From Bacteroidales bacterium (GTDB lineage: Bacteria; Bacteroidota; Bacteroidia; Bacteroidales; F082), in NCBI GenBank assembly GCA_029933225.1, contig JAOZOO010000004.1:6438-65854 (forward strand): a DNA stretch of 59,417 nucleotides. Direction: 5' to 3'. The translations under genes and the position numbers were made by a program. The notes beneath the pieces were generated by a model. The model was not told the origin of the DNA and did not search any database. It was given only the letters and a program-made list of their open reading frames with translations. Positions 35,497-43,697 of this stretch are shown here, in pieces (position 1 is the first letter of the stretch; each line of letters opens with the position of its first letter).

Positions 35497-35664
35497 TGCC
35501 TTTGGTTTTTGGGTCAAAAGTTTATTTCCGGTTCACAGAGATGCTAAAGTCAAAATCTATAGCAATTATAAACATTTTATTTATTTGCAAGCAAATGAAT
35601 AAAAAAAGTTGATTTCCCGTTTTTTAATTTATACGATTTAGAATCTAAAAAGATAAATAATCTT

Positions 35665-37530
35665 TTATAAATTCAATGCCAGGTGATAAGCGTTGGCAAT
35701 GGCTTCCTGTGCTTTTCCCGGTTTTTCGGCATCGCCCACAATGTGAATGGGGATTTTTCCGGCCAGTTCATTTTTCAGCTCATCCACCGGTTTCATGCCG
35801 GTTGCCATTACGATTTTATCAATTCCTTCCAGTTGACTTATCTCGCCCTCTTTTTCAATGGTCACCGTAGAGTTTTTTATTTCAACGACTTTGGTGTTTA
35901 AATAGACGGGAACGTTCTTCTGTTTCAGTTTCTGGAGGGTCATTTTCTTCTCCAGCATTTCCATACCGCGGGCTATTTCACCCAGCATTTCCACAATGAT
36001 CACTTTGTTGTGCAGGTCAACCAGCTTACTGGCCATTTCAATGCCGATAAGCCCGCCGCCGACAACCAGGATGTTTTGGTTTTCGGGCAGGTTATCCTCC
36101 TCAAGGAAATCAGCCCAGTAATAGGTTTTCATTCCTTTGATGGGCGGGATGGCAGGAACTGCACCCGTAGCGATGATCACCTCGTCATAATCCTTACCCA
36201 CCAGTTTTTCCGGTGTTGCTTTCTGGTGAACCACGACAACACCGTTTTCTTTAAGCTCTTCTTTGAAATAATCGACGATTTCTTTCAGACTCTCTTTCTT
36301 GGGCGGGAGCCAGGCAAGGTTAAACTGTCCGCCCAGCTTATTTTTCTCGAAAACCGTTACTTCATGTCCCCGTTTTTTCAGCGTAATGGCGGCTTCCATG
36401 CCTGCCAGCCCGCCGCCGGCGATGGCAAAATGTTTCTTCTCTTTTGCGGGTTTAAGGATTTTTTCCTTTTCGTGCCCCACAATGGGATTAACCACACAAC
36501 CCAGGCCCATGCCGCTTTTTACGCCACCAAGGCAGCCCTCGGAACAGGCGAGGCAGGGGCGGACATTTCCTTTCACCTTATGCAGATATTTTCCGGCAAA
36601 ATCAGGATCGGCGACCAGGGCCCTGCCGAGGCCGATGTAATCGGCGTGATATTCATTTAGCAACAGATCGACGTCTTTGCGCGAGTTGATCCGGCCCACA
36701 AAGATCACGGGCAGGTCCACCTCTTTTTTCAGGCGGGCTGCCAGTTCCCAGGTTTTTCCTTTGGGGACAAACATGTGCTGGAAGAACCACGGGGGTGTGG
36801 AACAGGCCGTCCCGGCCGTAACATGAATAGCAGCAACACCTTTGTCTTTTAAGATTTTTGAAAAACGGATCATGTCTTCAATATGAAAACCGTTGGGAAT
36901 CATCTCGTCACCACTGATACGAACGATAACGGGAAGCCTGGTGATTTGTAAAACGGCATCCAGCACCTCAAGCGGGAATTTGATCCGGTTTTCGAAACTG
37001 CCGCCATATTCGTCAGTGCGGGTGTTTACTGCCGGAGAAATGAACTGCGCCATCAGATAACCGTGGCCAAACTGCAGTTCGATAATATCGAATCCCGCAC
37101 TTTCAGATCTTCGTGCAGCATCACGGAAAAGCGCAATGACCTGATCCATATCATTGCGGTTCATCGCTTTTGGTGTAGCTCCCCCGTTCTCACAGGCCTT
37201 GTCAACGGATGACAAGAAATAGTTCCCCGGTAATTTCGGGTTGGCCATTCTGCCCGGGTGGTTCAGGTGGGCAACGGCCTTTGCTCCGTTCTTGTGCACG
37301 GTTTCGTTGAGAATTTTAAGCCCTTCGAGCTTATCGTCGGCATCAATGCCCAGTTGTGTGGGCAGCTCCCGCAGACCTTTGTCGAGATACAACGGTTCAT
37401 AAGTTACAGCGCCCATGTTTTTGGAACGGGCATCATAAAAATTGATGTGTCTTTGATTGACTTTGCCGTCGCCGGTGGCATAGCCCAGCTTGACAGGGGC
37501 AAAGATGAATGGGTTATTAAGTGTTATCAT
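35665..37530 (-). CDS. Old-yellow-enzyme/FAD oxidoreductase (2,4-dienoyl-CoA reductase-like)
   Basis: 621 residues, three parts. An FMN-binding TIM barrel (about 1-325) begins NNPFIFAPVKLGYATGDG and contains LQFGHGYLMAQFISPAVN. A 4Fe-4S site follows, formed by CLACSEGC and a further Cys in LGCVVNP (about 331-355). The C-terminal half has FAD-binding IAGGGLAGMEAA (about 373) and NAD(P)-binding ILVVGGGLIGIEMA (about 475). This is the FadH/trimethylamine-dehydrogenase architecture. The natural substrate is unknown; enoates or dienoyl-CoA are family precedents. It is transcribed alone. Confidence 0.9.
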   Translation of the reverse strand: MITLNNPFIFAPVKLGYATGDGKVNQRHINFYDARSKNMGAVTYEPLYLDKGLRELPTQLGIDADDKLEGLKILNETVHKNGAKAVAHLNHPGRMANPKLPGNYFLSSVDKACENGGATPKAMNRNDMDQVIALFRDAARRSESAGFDIIELQFGHGYLMAQFISPAVNTRTDEYGGSFENRIKFPLEVLDAVLQITRLPVIVRISGDEMIPNGFHIEDMIRFSKILKDKGVAAIHVTAGTACSTPPWFFQHMFVPKGKTWELAARLKKEVDLPVIFVGRINSRKDVDLLLNEYHADYIGLGRALVADPDFAGKYLHKVKGNVRPCLACSEGCLGGVKSGMGLGCVVNPIVGHEKEKILKPAKEKKHFAIAGGGLAGMEAAITLKKRGHEVTVFEKNKLGGQFNLAWLPPKKESLKEIVDYFKEELKENGVVVVHQKATPEKLVGKDYDEVIIATGAVPAIPPIKGMKTYYWADFLEEDNLPENQNILVVGGGLIGIEMASKLVDLHNKVIIVEMLGEIARGMEMLEKKMTLQKLKQKNVPVYLNTKVVEIKNSTVTIEKEGEISQLEGIDKIVMATGMKPVDELKNELAGKIPIHIVGDAEKPGKAQEAIANAYHLALNL

Positions 37531-37562
37531 AACTTTGTGTTTTATTTGGTTTGACGTCCCCG

Positions 37563-37688
37563 CCCTAAAGCCCGCCTGACCGGACGGGCAGGGACGGGGT
37601 AACTGATTTATTTCATTAACCCCCTCTGTCCTTCGGACATCCCCGCCTGACTGACACAGTCGGGCAGGTCCCCCGAAGGGGGAGAAAT
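37563..37688. repeat. Dispersed GC-rich repeat, copy 1
   Basis: Contains CCCTAAAGCCCGCCTGAC, CGGGCAGGG and GGGTAACTGATTT, which recur with few changes at 43252-43312. A second inverted block, CCCGCCTGACTGACACAGTCGGGCAGG, and CCCCCTCTGTCC...CCCCCGAAGGGGG palindromes follow. No coding potential. Confidence 0.7.
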
Positions 37689-37757
37689 ACCATTGTGTTA
37701 ATTATTAATCCGTTAAACATAAGGGGTTTGGTTTTTATTTCATATTTATGTTCGCTG

Positions 37758-38435
37758 TCAGTTTCCCGGTTTTTTGGGGCCGGGTATATTCGCTTTCAGC
37801 AATCTCACGTATTTTTTAAAATAAAAGTCTTCATTAAAATCATCAAACCCAAAGGTTTTCAGTATTTCTTTCCAGTCGCGTTCCACGTAATCAAACGCAT
37901 ATTTACATTCAATGGTTTTGAACACAAAACGATGGAATGCCGGTATTTCATTCAGTTTGAATTCCCCGAAATCAAGAATAATGAATGCTCCACCCGGTTT
38001 CAGATGATTCCGTGCATTTTCAATCACTGTTTTTCTCACCTCATGCGGAAAACCATGTATGACAAAACTGATAAATACTTTATCAAATTTTTTATTCAAG
38101 TCAAATTCCTCGTCAATGCGGCTTTGAATGAATGTCGCTCTTTTGTCGTCTTTGAACCGTTCATTAAATTGATCTCCCATGATCTCCGAGAGGTCCATTC
38201 CGGTTACCGAGCCTTTCTCGTTAAGATAAGCCAGCATCAATTCAGCATTTCGCCCTGTTCCGCAACCCAAATCCAGAATGTCATCATCCGGCCGGATTTC
38301 CATGTGACGTATCGCCTTGTGGATAAACCCTTTGTAAAGGCCGAATGAAGCCGTGTTTATGACTTTGTCATAATTTTTTAAAACGAACGGGCTTAACTCA
38401 ACTCCTGAATCGGGATATATCTTTTCTCTTTTCAT
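37758..38435 (-). CDS. Class I SAM-dependent methyltransferase
   Basis: 225 residues with a Rossmann-like methyltransferase fold. Motif I is ILDLGCGTGRNAELML (about residues 52-67), acidic loop MDLSEIMG (about 79), post-motif KVFISFVIHGFP (about 117) and LKPGGAFIILDFGEF (about 142). The substrate is unknown. Its start overlaps the MFS gene's stop by 4 nt, so it is the last gene of the array beginning at 41032. The final residues (PKKPGN) and stop codon lie in a sequence that matches the dispersed repeat at 43325-43364, so the C-terminus seems to be repeat-derived. Confidence 0.85.
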   Translation of the reverse strand: MKREKIYPDSGVELSPFVLKNYDKVINTASFGLYKGFIHKAIRHMEIRPDDDILDLGCGTGRNAELMLAYLNEKGSVTGMDLSEIMGDQFNERFKDDKRATFIQSRIDEEFDLNKKFDKVFISFVIHGFPHEVRKTVIENARNHLKPGGAFIILDFGEFKLNEIPAFHRFVFKTIECKYAFDYVERDWKEILKTFGFDDFNEDFYFKKYVRLLKANIPGPKKPGN

Positions 38436-39655
38436 TTCTTACAATTCAATTTATGAATAAAAAACAACGACAGCAAAACAATAACAATATATATGATGAA
38501 AAACGGCTGAAAACCAAACTGTTTAATGATCCAGCCTCCTGCCAGCGGGAAGATAGCAGGCAGAATGTTCCCCGCACCGGAGATGCCTGTGTAAAGTGCC
38601 CGGTTTTCATTACCCGATACCTCCAGCAAGACGCCATTCATAGTAATACCATAAATGGCAAAAACGATTCCTCCGATAAAAAACAAAAATCTGAACGGGT
38701 ACAATGTGGACGAAAATATAACCACTATGGGAATGATCACAGCGAGAAAAACATTACTGTAAAGCAGGTAACGGTATTTGTATTTTCCCATCAGGGCAAA
38801 CAGCAGCAAACCGGTAGCCACACTTCCGATGACTTTGAACAGGAGGAAAAAACCGGTATCGGCGCTTTGGGTATGGAAATTTTCTTTTGCATAAAGAATA
38901 ATAAAAGGAAGCAATCCAATGCTGATTCCCTGGGTGTTGATAAATCCGAGGAAATAACCCAGCCGGCCGTTTTCTTTCAACTCCACCCTGATCAGTTCGA
39001 GAAAATGTTTCGGGTTTTTTACGGTCAGTTTTGAGGGGATAACTTCTTTCAGACTCCAGAAGCCCAGCGATGCAACAAACAGGGAGGCAAAGCCGACAAA
39101 AAACATGTAGCTGTAGTTTATGGGATAACCGGTGATGGTCAGCACTTTTTTGGCCAGCAAAGCGGAAATAAACAAAATGGTTCCCGTAATCACCTGTCTG
39201 ATAGAGAAGAAAGGCTTCCGTGATTTCATATTTATGGATTTGCCGAGAATGTCAGTATAACTGATGTTGGCAAAAGCCCCGCCAAGCGAAAAAACAGTGA
39301 TCACAATAAAAATCAGCCAGATGGCATACCGGCTGTCGAGTTGCATGTAATAAAAAAGAATGATACTTAAAGCCAGCAGCGAGAGAATCCTCGAATTGAT
39401 GCCCAGCAGCAGAAATTTCTTTTTATGCGAATAATTGCTGATGAACGGGGCAAAAATTAACTGGGTGAAACTGGAGCCACCCAGCATGATGGCGGTCATG
39501 ATGCCGATCTGCACCGACTTTCCGCCTGCATCCACCAGCATGGCCGGGATGACCGTGTCCACATCAATAAAACTACGGGCAAAAGCCAAAAAGCTCGCAT
39601 GCCAGATCAGCGAATATAAATTGTGGTTTGATATTTTCTTTGTCAGTACAGTCAT
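38432..39655 (-). CDS. Major facilitator superfamily transporter
   Basis: 407 residues with about twelve hydrophobic segments, typical of MFS. Recognisable points are the first helix region 'SLIWHASFLAFARSFIDVDTVIPAML', the helix 2 segment 'GIMTAIMLGGSSFTQLIFAPFIS' and the basic loop SNYSHKKK, which corresponds to the usual helix 2-3 motif. It overlaps its neighbours by 4 nt on both sides, so it is tightly coupled to the mini radical-SAM gene and the methyltransferase. The transported compound is unknown. Context suggests a metal, cofactor or methylated product of this array. Confidence 0.86.
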   Translation of the reverse strand: MTVLTKKISNHNLYSLIWHASFLAFARSFIDVDTVIPAMLVDAGGKSVQIGIMTAIMLGGSSFTQLIFAPFISNYSHKKKFLLLGINSRILSLLALSIILFYYMQLDSRYAIWLIFIVITVFSLGGAFANISYTDILGKSINMKSRKPFFSIRQVITGTILFISALLAKKVLTITGYPINYSYMFFVGFASLFVASLGFWSLKEVIPSKLTVKNPKHFLELIRVELKENGRLGYFLGFINTQGISIGLLPFIILYAKENFHTQSADTGFFLLFKVIGSVATGLLLFALMGKYKYRYLLYSNVFLAVIIPIVVIFSSTLYPFRFLFFIGGIVFAIYGITMNGVLLEVSGNENRALYTGISGAGNILPAIFPLAGGWIIKQFGFQPFFIIYIVIVLLSLFFIHKLNCKK

Positions 39656-39954
39656 CGAACAAACCTGCGTACGTAATAATTTTTCCCCCGGAAAACGGTT
39701 TTGGGCAAAAATCCTTTTTCGATCAAACGGTTGACCCCATCAAAATCTTTGCCTGATTTTTCCAACAATCCCTTCACTGCATCTTCGCTGAATAGTTCAT
39801 CCGGCAAATAAAACACCTGTCTTTCCAACTGCATCCTGACCGCTTTGCCCACCTGGCAATAAATAAAGGAGTAGGTGCAGTCTTTATGCGGGATGTCATT
39901 GACCCCGATGCTCTTGCCTAACCTGCGCAACGGAACCGGACCAAATACTTTCAT
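39652..39954 (-). CDS. Truncated 'mini' radical-SAM-like protein
   Basis: 100 residues. The first 45 match the N-terminus of a family of about 300-residue radical-SAM proteins: FGPVPLRRLGKSIGVNDIP, then CTYSFIYCQVG. The cluster loop C-x3-C-x2-C is altered: the middle Cys is Phe. The text then jumps to what looks like the C-terminal winged-helix tail of the same family (EDAVKGLLEKSGKDFDGVNR ... GKNYYVRRF). The whole SAM-binding barrel is absent, yet the frame is intact and overlaps its neighbours by 1 and 4 nt. It is either a repurposed small protein or decay after an in-frame deletion. It is not expected to be catalytic. Confidence 0.6.
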   Translation of the reverse strand: MKVFGPVPLRRLGKSIGVNDIPHKDCTYSFIYCQVGKAVRMQLERQVFYLPDELFSEDAVKGLLEKSGKDFDGVNRLIEKGFLPKTVFRGKNYYVRRFVR

Positions 39955-40394
39955 TATCTTCTTTTATCGTCAATGGAAAGTTTTAAAATTCCTTTATCAA
40001 TACGGAACAGGCGATGGTTTTCCCTGTGGCTGATCATTTCGTCTTCCAACCATTTGATGTGTTGCCGCAAGACCTCAATGACTTCATCGGGAGTTTCTTT
40101 TGTGATGATCACCGGGATAAACTGCTCATTGACCATGGTGATGTTCTTGCCGAATTGCTTGGATACAAGGATATTGACATCGTGATCTTTCAAAAAAGCA
40201 ATGATTGCTTTTCCCTTTTTCGGCAAACCGTGTGCATTTTCATCGTACTGCAGTTTGATTTTATTTTCAAGTTTGTTAATCAGATTAATGTCGTCCCCGT
40301 CAATCTCATAAATTAAAAATTGATCGGCATCGCCAAAGTGCTTCTTTTCAAAATGGGTTTTTTTGTTCACTGCAAATGCAAAACGTAGTTTCAT
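39954..40394 (-). CDS. NifX/ORP-like (dinitrogenase FeMo-cofactor family) protein, extended
   Basis: 146 residues. The N-terminal 100 match the NifB/NifX/NafY cofactor-binding fold: RFAFAVNKK at the first strand, KHFGDADQFLIYEI in place of the usual HFGxAxxF motif, and AIIAFLKDHDVNILVSKQFG for the helix-strand pair. A C-terminal extension of about 45 residues (VIEVLRQHIKWLEDEMISHR and a basic end) is not part of the core fold. Family members carry or sense metal-sulfur clusters. It overlaps the upstream methyltransferase and the downstream mini radical-SAM gene. Confidence 0.75.
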   Translation of the reverse strand: MKLRFAFAVNKKTHFEKKHFGDADQFLIYEIDGDDINLINKLENKIKLQYDENAHGLPKKGKAIIAFLKDHDVNILVSKQFGKNITMVNEQFIPVIITKETPDEVIEVLRQHIKWLEDEMISHRENHRLFRIDKGILKLSIDDKRR

Positions 40395-41032
40395 ATCTTT
40401 TTGATTTTGGTTCCTTTGATCACGATAAAACTCCCCTTACCGTATCCTTTTTCGGGTTGTTGAATTTCGCGGATGTCCGAAAGATCGCCAAAAAGAGTCT
40501 GGACGGTTCCGGTTATCTCAAAACCCGCATGACGAAGATAATTCATTATTTCGGGTGTGCTGAAAAAAACAGCGTGTTTGTAAAAAATGTTGTCCTCTTT
40601 AATTTTTTGATAAAACCTGCCAATCCGGCTGTCTTTGTCCACATATCCGATAATTACACTGCCGTTGTTTTTTAAGATGCGGTGTATTTCTGTTAGTGAT
40701 CTTTCCACGTTGTCCACAAAACAAATGGTAGTCACCATCAGGGCAAAGTCGAAGCTGTTATCCGGATACGGAAGATTTTCAGCGACCCCGGTTTTTGTTT
40801 CGATGCCTTTTTCTCCGGCTATTTTAAGCATGGCTTCCGAAGGATCAACGCCTTCTTTTACCCCAAGCGGACCGGCAAATCTTCCTGTGCCCACACCAAT
40901 TTCAATGCCTCTTCCCGTTTTGGGAACAAGATTTTCAAGTGCCAGTAATTCCGACTGATATGCCGGTTTGTTGTCAGCAAACCATTGCTCATACAAGCCG
41001 GTATATTGATCGAAAGGATCTGTTGTGGACAT
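40391..41032 (-). CDS. Class I SAM-dependent methyltransferase (type 11)
   Basis: 213 residues. Motif I is GIEIGVGTGRFAGPLG (about residues 41-56), followed by GVDPSEAMLKIA (about 59), LPYPDNSFDFALMVTTICFV (about 86) and LKNNGSVIIGYVDKDS (about 121), all of Methyltransf_11 type. The substrate is unknown. Methyltransferases of this type often neighbour NifX/ORP-family genes in anaerobes. It is the first gene after an internal promoter candidate (41070-41103) and overlaps the downstream NifX-like gene by 4 nt. Confidence 0.85.
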   Translation of the reverse strand: MSTTDPFDQYTGLYEQWFADNKPAYQSELLALENLVPKTGRGIEIGVGTGRFAGPLGVKEGVDPSEAMLKIAGEKGIETKTGVAENLPYPDNSFDFALMVTTICFVDNVERSLTEIHRILKNNGSVIIGYVDKDSRIGRFYQKIKEDNIFYKHAVFFSTPEIMNYLRHAGFEITGTVQTLFGDLSDIREIQQPEKGYGKGSFIVIKGTKIKKI

Positions 41033-41069
41033 GTCTTGTTATTTTTTAAGCTTCATCACTTTTAAAAAA

Positions 41070-41103
41070 CAAATTTAATTCAACTACCTAAAAAATCAGC
41101 AAA
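41070..41103 (-). promoter_or_regulatory. Internal promoter of the second module
   Basis: The minus strand has TTTG at 41103-41100, a 22-nt spacer and TAAATTTG at 41077-41070. It lies in the only sizeable gap (99 bp) between the ATPase pair and the methyltransferase, and would allow the 41032-37758 genes to be expressed separately. The spacer is a little longer than usual. Confidence 0.45.
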
Positions 41104-41131
41104 TAAATATCCATTATTGATATGAACCGTT

Positions 41132-42022
41132 TTATTTTGTTACCTCAGCGTATGCTGTTTTTGCCACGTTTTCCCATATTTCTTTGATCATTTTTGAGAG
41201 GGCAGAGGCAGGCTTGAACTCCACAATTGTTTTTTCATGCAACATGGCCTCAACCATTACTGTGTCAAAGGGTATTCTCGCCAGCAATTGAATGGAATTC
41301 TCTTCGAGGTATTTCTCAATTTCTTTTGTCACCCCGGTGTTGATATCGTATTTATTGATCACGGCAAACATTTCGGGTTCAAAATTACGTGCCAGGTCCA
41401 CGAGTCGTTCAATATCGTGAAGCCCGGATTTTGTGGGTTCAATAACCATCAAAACTTTGTGTGTTCCTGTCAGCGCCGAGATTACGGGACATCCGATTCC
41501 GGGAGGGCCGTCGGTGATCACAAACCGGGCGCCCGTCTCTTTGGCAATTTCCATTGCTTTTTTCCGGACTTCGGTGACCAGCTTACCTGAGTTTTCTTCT
41601 CCGGCGCCCATCCGGGCATGAACCAGTGTGCCAAAGCGGGTATTGGAGACATACCAGAAATTATTGTTGTTTTTTTCGGAATGGATCGCGCCGACAGGAC
41701 AGATGCGCTCACACAACCGGCATCCTTCACACTGAAAGGGATTGATCTCTAATCCGCCGAAAGGCTTGTAATGAATGGCATCGAACCGGCAGTATTCCAC
41801 GCATTTGCTGCACCGGGTACAGTTGTCATCGTCGATCTTTGCCACGTAGTTGCTTTCAAACCGGTGTTCTTCAAGAATTTCCGGTTTCAGGATCAGGTGC
41901 ATATCGGCAGCATCCACATCGGCATCACAAAAAACGGCATCACGGGCCACTGACGCCAGGGCAGCAGCAATGGTCGTTTTGCCGGTGCCTCCTTTTCCAC
42001 TCAACAAGGTGATCTCATGCAT
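41132..42022 (-). CDS. MinD/Mrp-type P-loop ATPase with ferredoxin insert (B)
   Basis: About 296 residues. Deviant Walker A SGKGGTGKTTIAAAL near the N-terminus, Switch II-like ITDGPPGIGCPVIS (about residue 170). A two-cluster ferredoxin domain is inserted at about 70-110: CTRCSKCVEYCRF and CEGCRLCERICPVG, each with the C-x2-C-x2-C-x3-C pattern for 4Fe-4S. This architecture is that of the two ATPases in the orange-protein complex of Desulfovibrio, where they support cell-division-related functions. It starts 8 nt inside its paralogue's end. ATG 42022 was chosen because the protein then begins MHEITLLSGKGG. Confidence 0.88.
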   Translation of the reverse strand: MHEITLLSGKGGTGKTTIAAALASVARDAVFCDADVDAADMHLILKPEILEEHRFESNYVAKIDDDNCTRCSKCVEYCRFDAIHYKPFGGLEINPFQCEGCRLCERICPVGAIHSEKNNNNFWYVSNTRFGTLVHARMGAGEENSGKLVTEVRKKAMEIAKETGARFVITDGPPGIGCPVISALTGTHKVLMVIEPTKSGLHDIERLVDLARNFEPEMFAVINKYDINTGVTKEIEKYLEENSIQLLARIPFDTVMVEAMLHEKTIVEFKPASALSKMIKEIWENVAKTAYAEVTK

Positions 42023-42893
42023 AATCACTTACTTTTTCTTTTAGGTCCTGGACAATTTGCCTGTAAATATTTTCCATTTTTTCAGGGATGTGCGATAGTA
42101 ACTCACCCCGTGCATAACCGGAAGCATACTTTTTATCGAAAGGTATCTCGCCGATCAGTTCTATGTCTTCTTTTTCCAGATAATCATAAACATCGCGGTT
42201 TCCCAGGCCGGCTTTGTTTACGATCACACCGAAAGGTTTCTCCAGTTCCCTCAACAGGTCCACCGTGAGTTTCAGGTCGTGCAGTCCGAAAGGGGTGGGT
42301 TCCGTAACAAGGATGATGTAGTCGGCATCTGCTGTGGTGGTAACCACCGGGCAACTGGTTCCGGGAGGAGCGTCATACAGGATCACTTCCGCATTGTTTA
42401 CCGGTTCTTTTTTCACAATCTTGATCAGCGAGGTCTGCATGGCCGAGCCGATTTTCAGCAGCCCTTCAACGATTACTGCCTGTTCGTCCACCGCATATTT
42501 CCTGATTTTTCCGATGGAATAGGGTTTTTCTATGATGGCATCATCCTGGCAGGCCACAAGACAGGCTCCGCAGGAATGGCACAGGCTGGGGTTAATCTCC
42601 GCAAATTTCACCGGCGGGATGACCACAATGGCGTTGAACTCACAATATTCAACACACTTTCTGCAAAAAGTACATTTGTCGGTGATAATTTCGGGTACCG
42701 GTAAGGTGGCCTCCTTTTCTGAAAGAAGTTTTGCGCCGGGAAAGAAGATCAGGTCGTTGGGCTCTTCCACATCGCAATCCACCAGTGCGACCCGGCTGGT
42801 CCATGACTGCCGGATAAAATGAAAGAGATTGACTGAAACTGTAGTTTTTCCCGTTCCCCCTTTTCCGCTCGCTATGGCTATCTTTAGAGGCAT
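42015..42893 (-). CDS. MinD/Mrp-type P-loop ATPase with ferredoxin insert (A)
   Basis: About 292 residues from ATG 42893, which is one base past the preceding NifX stop. Walker A is SGKGGTGKTTVSVNLF; the DCDVEEPND segment matches MinD Asp motifs. The ferredoxin insert is CTFCRKCVEYCEF ... CHSCGACLVACQD (about residues 68-115). Switch II is DAPPGTSCPVVT (about 188). It is paralogous to its downstream neighbour. Tandem pairs of such ATPases are the hallmark of orp-type operons. The nine-codon-longer frame to 42920 overlaps the NifX gene and is not used. Confidence 0.88.
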   Translation of the reverse strand: MPLKIAIASGKGGTGKTTVSVNLFHFIRQSWTSRVALVDCDVEEPNDLIFFPGAKLLSEKEATLPVPEIITDKCTFCRKCVEYCEFNAIVVIPPVKFAEINPSLCHSCGACLVACQDDAIIEKPYSIGKIRKYAVDEQAVIVEGLLKIGSAMQTSLIKIVKKEPVNNAEVILYDAPPGTSCPVVTTTADADYIILVTEPTPFGLHDLKLTVDLLRELEKPFGVIVNKAGLGNRDVYDYLEKEDIELIGEIPFDKKYASGYARGELLSHIPEKMENIYRQIVQDLKEKVSDYA

Positions 42894-42894
42894 A

Positions 42895-43230
42895 TCAGTG
42901 GTCACATTTGTTTTCATCAACGGTCAACTTGTTGTTGAGGTAATCATTTACCAGTTCATCCGCCTTTTTTTGCCTGGCGCCAATGTGTACCCTGATGTTG
43001 TTGGCTTTAAAAATATTCACTGCCTGCGGGCCGATCCCGCCGACAATAACATCGGTAACGCCAATTTCTGACAGAAACCGCGGGAATGTTCCGGGTTGAT
43101 GCGGCGGTGCATCAATAACCGTATCCGAGACAATCCGTTTTTCTTCCACAGCAATCAATGCAAATTGCCGGGTATGACCAAAGTGGTTGTTCATGATCCC
43201 GTTTTCGATTGGTATTGCAAATATTTTCAT
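42895..43230 (-). CDS. NifX/ORP-family protein with C-terminal CDH
   Basis: 111 residues from ATG 43230. The fold core is KIFAIPIENG, NHFGHTRQFALIAV (cluster-associated HFG motif, about residues 15-28), and GVTDVIVGGIGPQAVNIFKANNI (about 58-80). The C-terminus ends KCDH, a Cys/His pair recurring in this subfamily. Members bind iron-molybdenum or Mo-Cu-type sulfide clusters in the best-studied cases. It sits immediately before the two MinD-type ATPases, and upstream lies a 240-bp repeat-containing gap. Confidence 0.85.
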   Translation of the reverse strand: MKIFAIPIENGIMNNHFGHTRQFALIAVEEKRIVSDTVIDAPPHQPGTFPRFLSEIGVTDVIVGGIGPQAVNIFKANNIRVHIGARQKKADELVNDYLNNKLTVDENKCDH

Positions 43231-43251
43231 GGTATTGTTGTTAAGCCCCAA

Positions 43252-43364
43252 CCCTAAAGCCCGCCTGACTGACGCAGTCGGGCAGGGGCTGGGTAGCTGA
43301 TTTGTTTCATTACATTATCTTTTCTTCGCTGTCAGTTTCCCCGTCCTTTAGGGCGGGGATATCT
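43252..43364. repeat. Dispersed GC-rich repeat, copy 2
   Basis: CCCTAAAGCCCGCCTGACTG, CGGGCAGGG and GGGTAGCTGATTTGTTTCATTA match copy 1 at 37563-37618. Further on, TTCGCTGTCAGTTTCCC (43325-43341) matches the end of the 37758 methyltransferase gene. CCCCGTCCTTTAGGGCGGGG (43340-43359) is a hairpin. Confidence 0.7.
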
Positions 43365-43390
43365 CTCTCTGATATTTAATACAAACAAGG

Positions 43391-43449
43391 CCGTCTCAAA
43401 GGCGGACTTCCTGTTTTTACGGGGAAAGTCCGTCTATTGAGATAGCCCT
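43391..43449 (-). terminator. Long hairpin downstream of the DUF5320 gene
   Basis: Nested complementary arms: GGCCGTCTCAA against TTGAGATAGCC, and CGGACTTCC against GGAAAGTCCG. It begins about 20 nt after the DUF5320 stop (minus strand). Only a mixed U-rich stretch (TTGTTTGTATT) follows, so it could be an attenuating terminator or a repeat element. It splits the operon between the DUF5320 and NifX genes. Confidence 0.5.
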
Positions 43450-43471
43450 TCTTGTTCAAAGAACGGGAAGA

Positions 43472-43675
43472 TTAACGACGGTGCCACCAGCCCCGGCCCC
43501 AGCCGCGACCTCTGCCTCTTCCTCCGCCGAATCCGAATCCGAACCCTCTTCCGCGAGGGAAGTCATCTTCAGGAGCTTCGGGATTGGTCTTCACTTCATC
43601 GTCTTTGCATCTTCCTAATCCTCTTCCGGTGCGGGGACCTTCGCCCCGCGGTCCGGTACCATCAAATCCTGGCAT
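43472..43675 (-). CDS. DUF5320-type small protein
   Basis: 67 residues. The N-terminus PGFDGTGPRGEGPRTGRGLG followed by RC is the DUF5320 signature. The C-terminal half is Arg/Gly/Phe/Trp-rich (GRGFGFGFGGGRGRGRGWGR). Such proteins are found almost only next to NifX/ORP, MinD-ferredoxin and DUF134 genes, as here. Function unknown. The single cysteine and basic Gly-rich tail could suit nucleic-acid or cluster binding, but that is speculation. Confidence 0.82.
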   Translation of the reverse strand: MPGFDGTGPRGEGPRTGRGLGRCKDDEVKTNPEAPEDDFPRGRGFGFGFGGGRGRGRGWGRGWWHRR

Positions 43676-43697
43676 AATAGACCTCCTTTCATTATGT

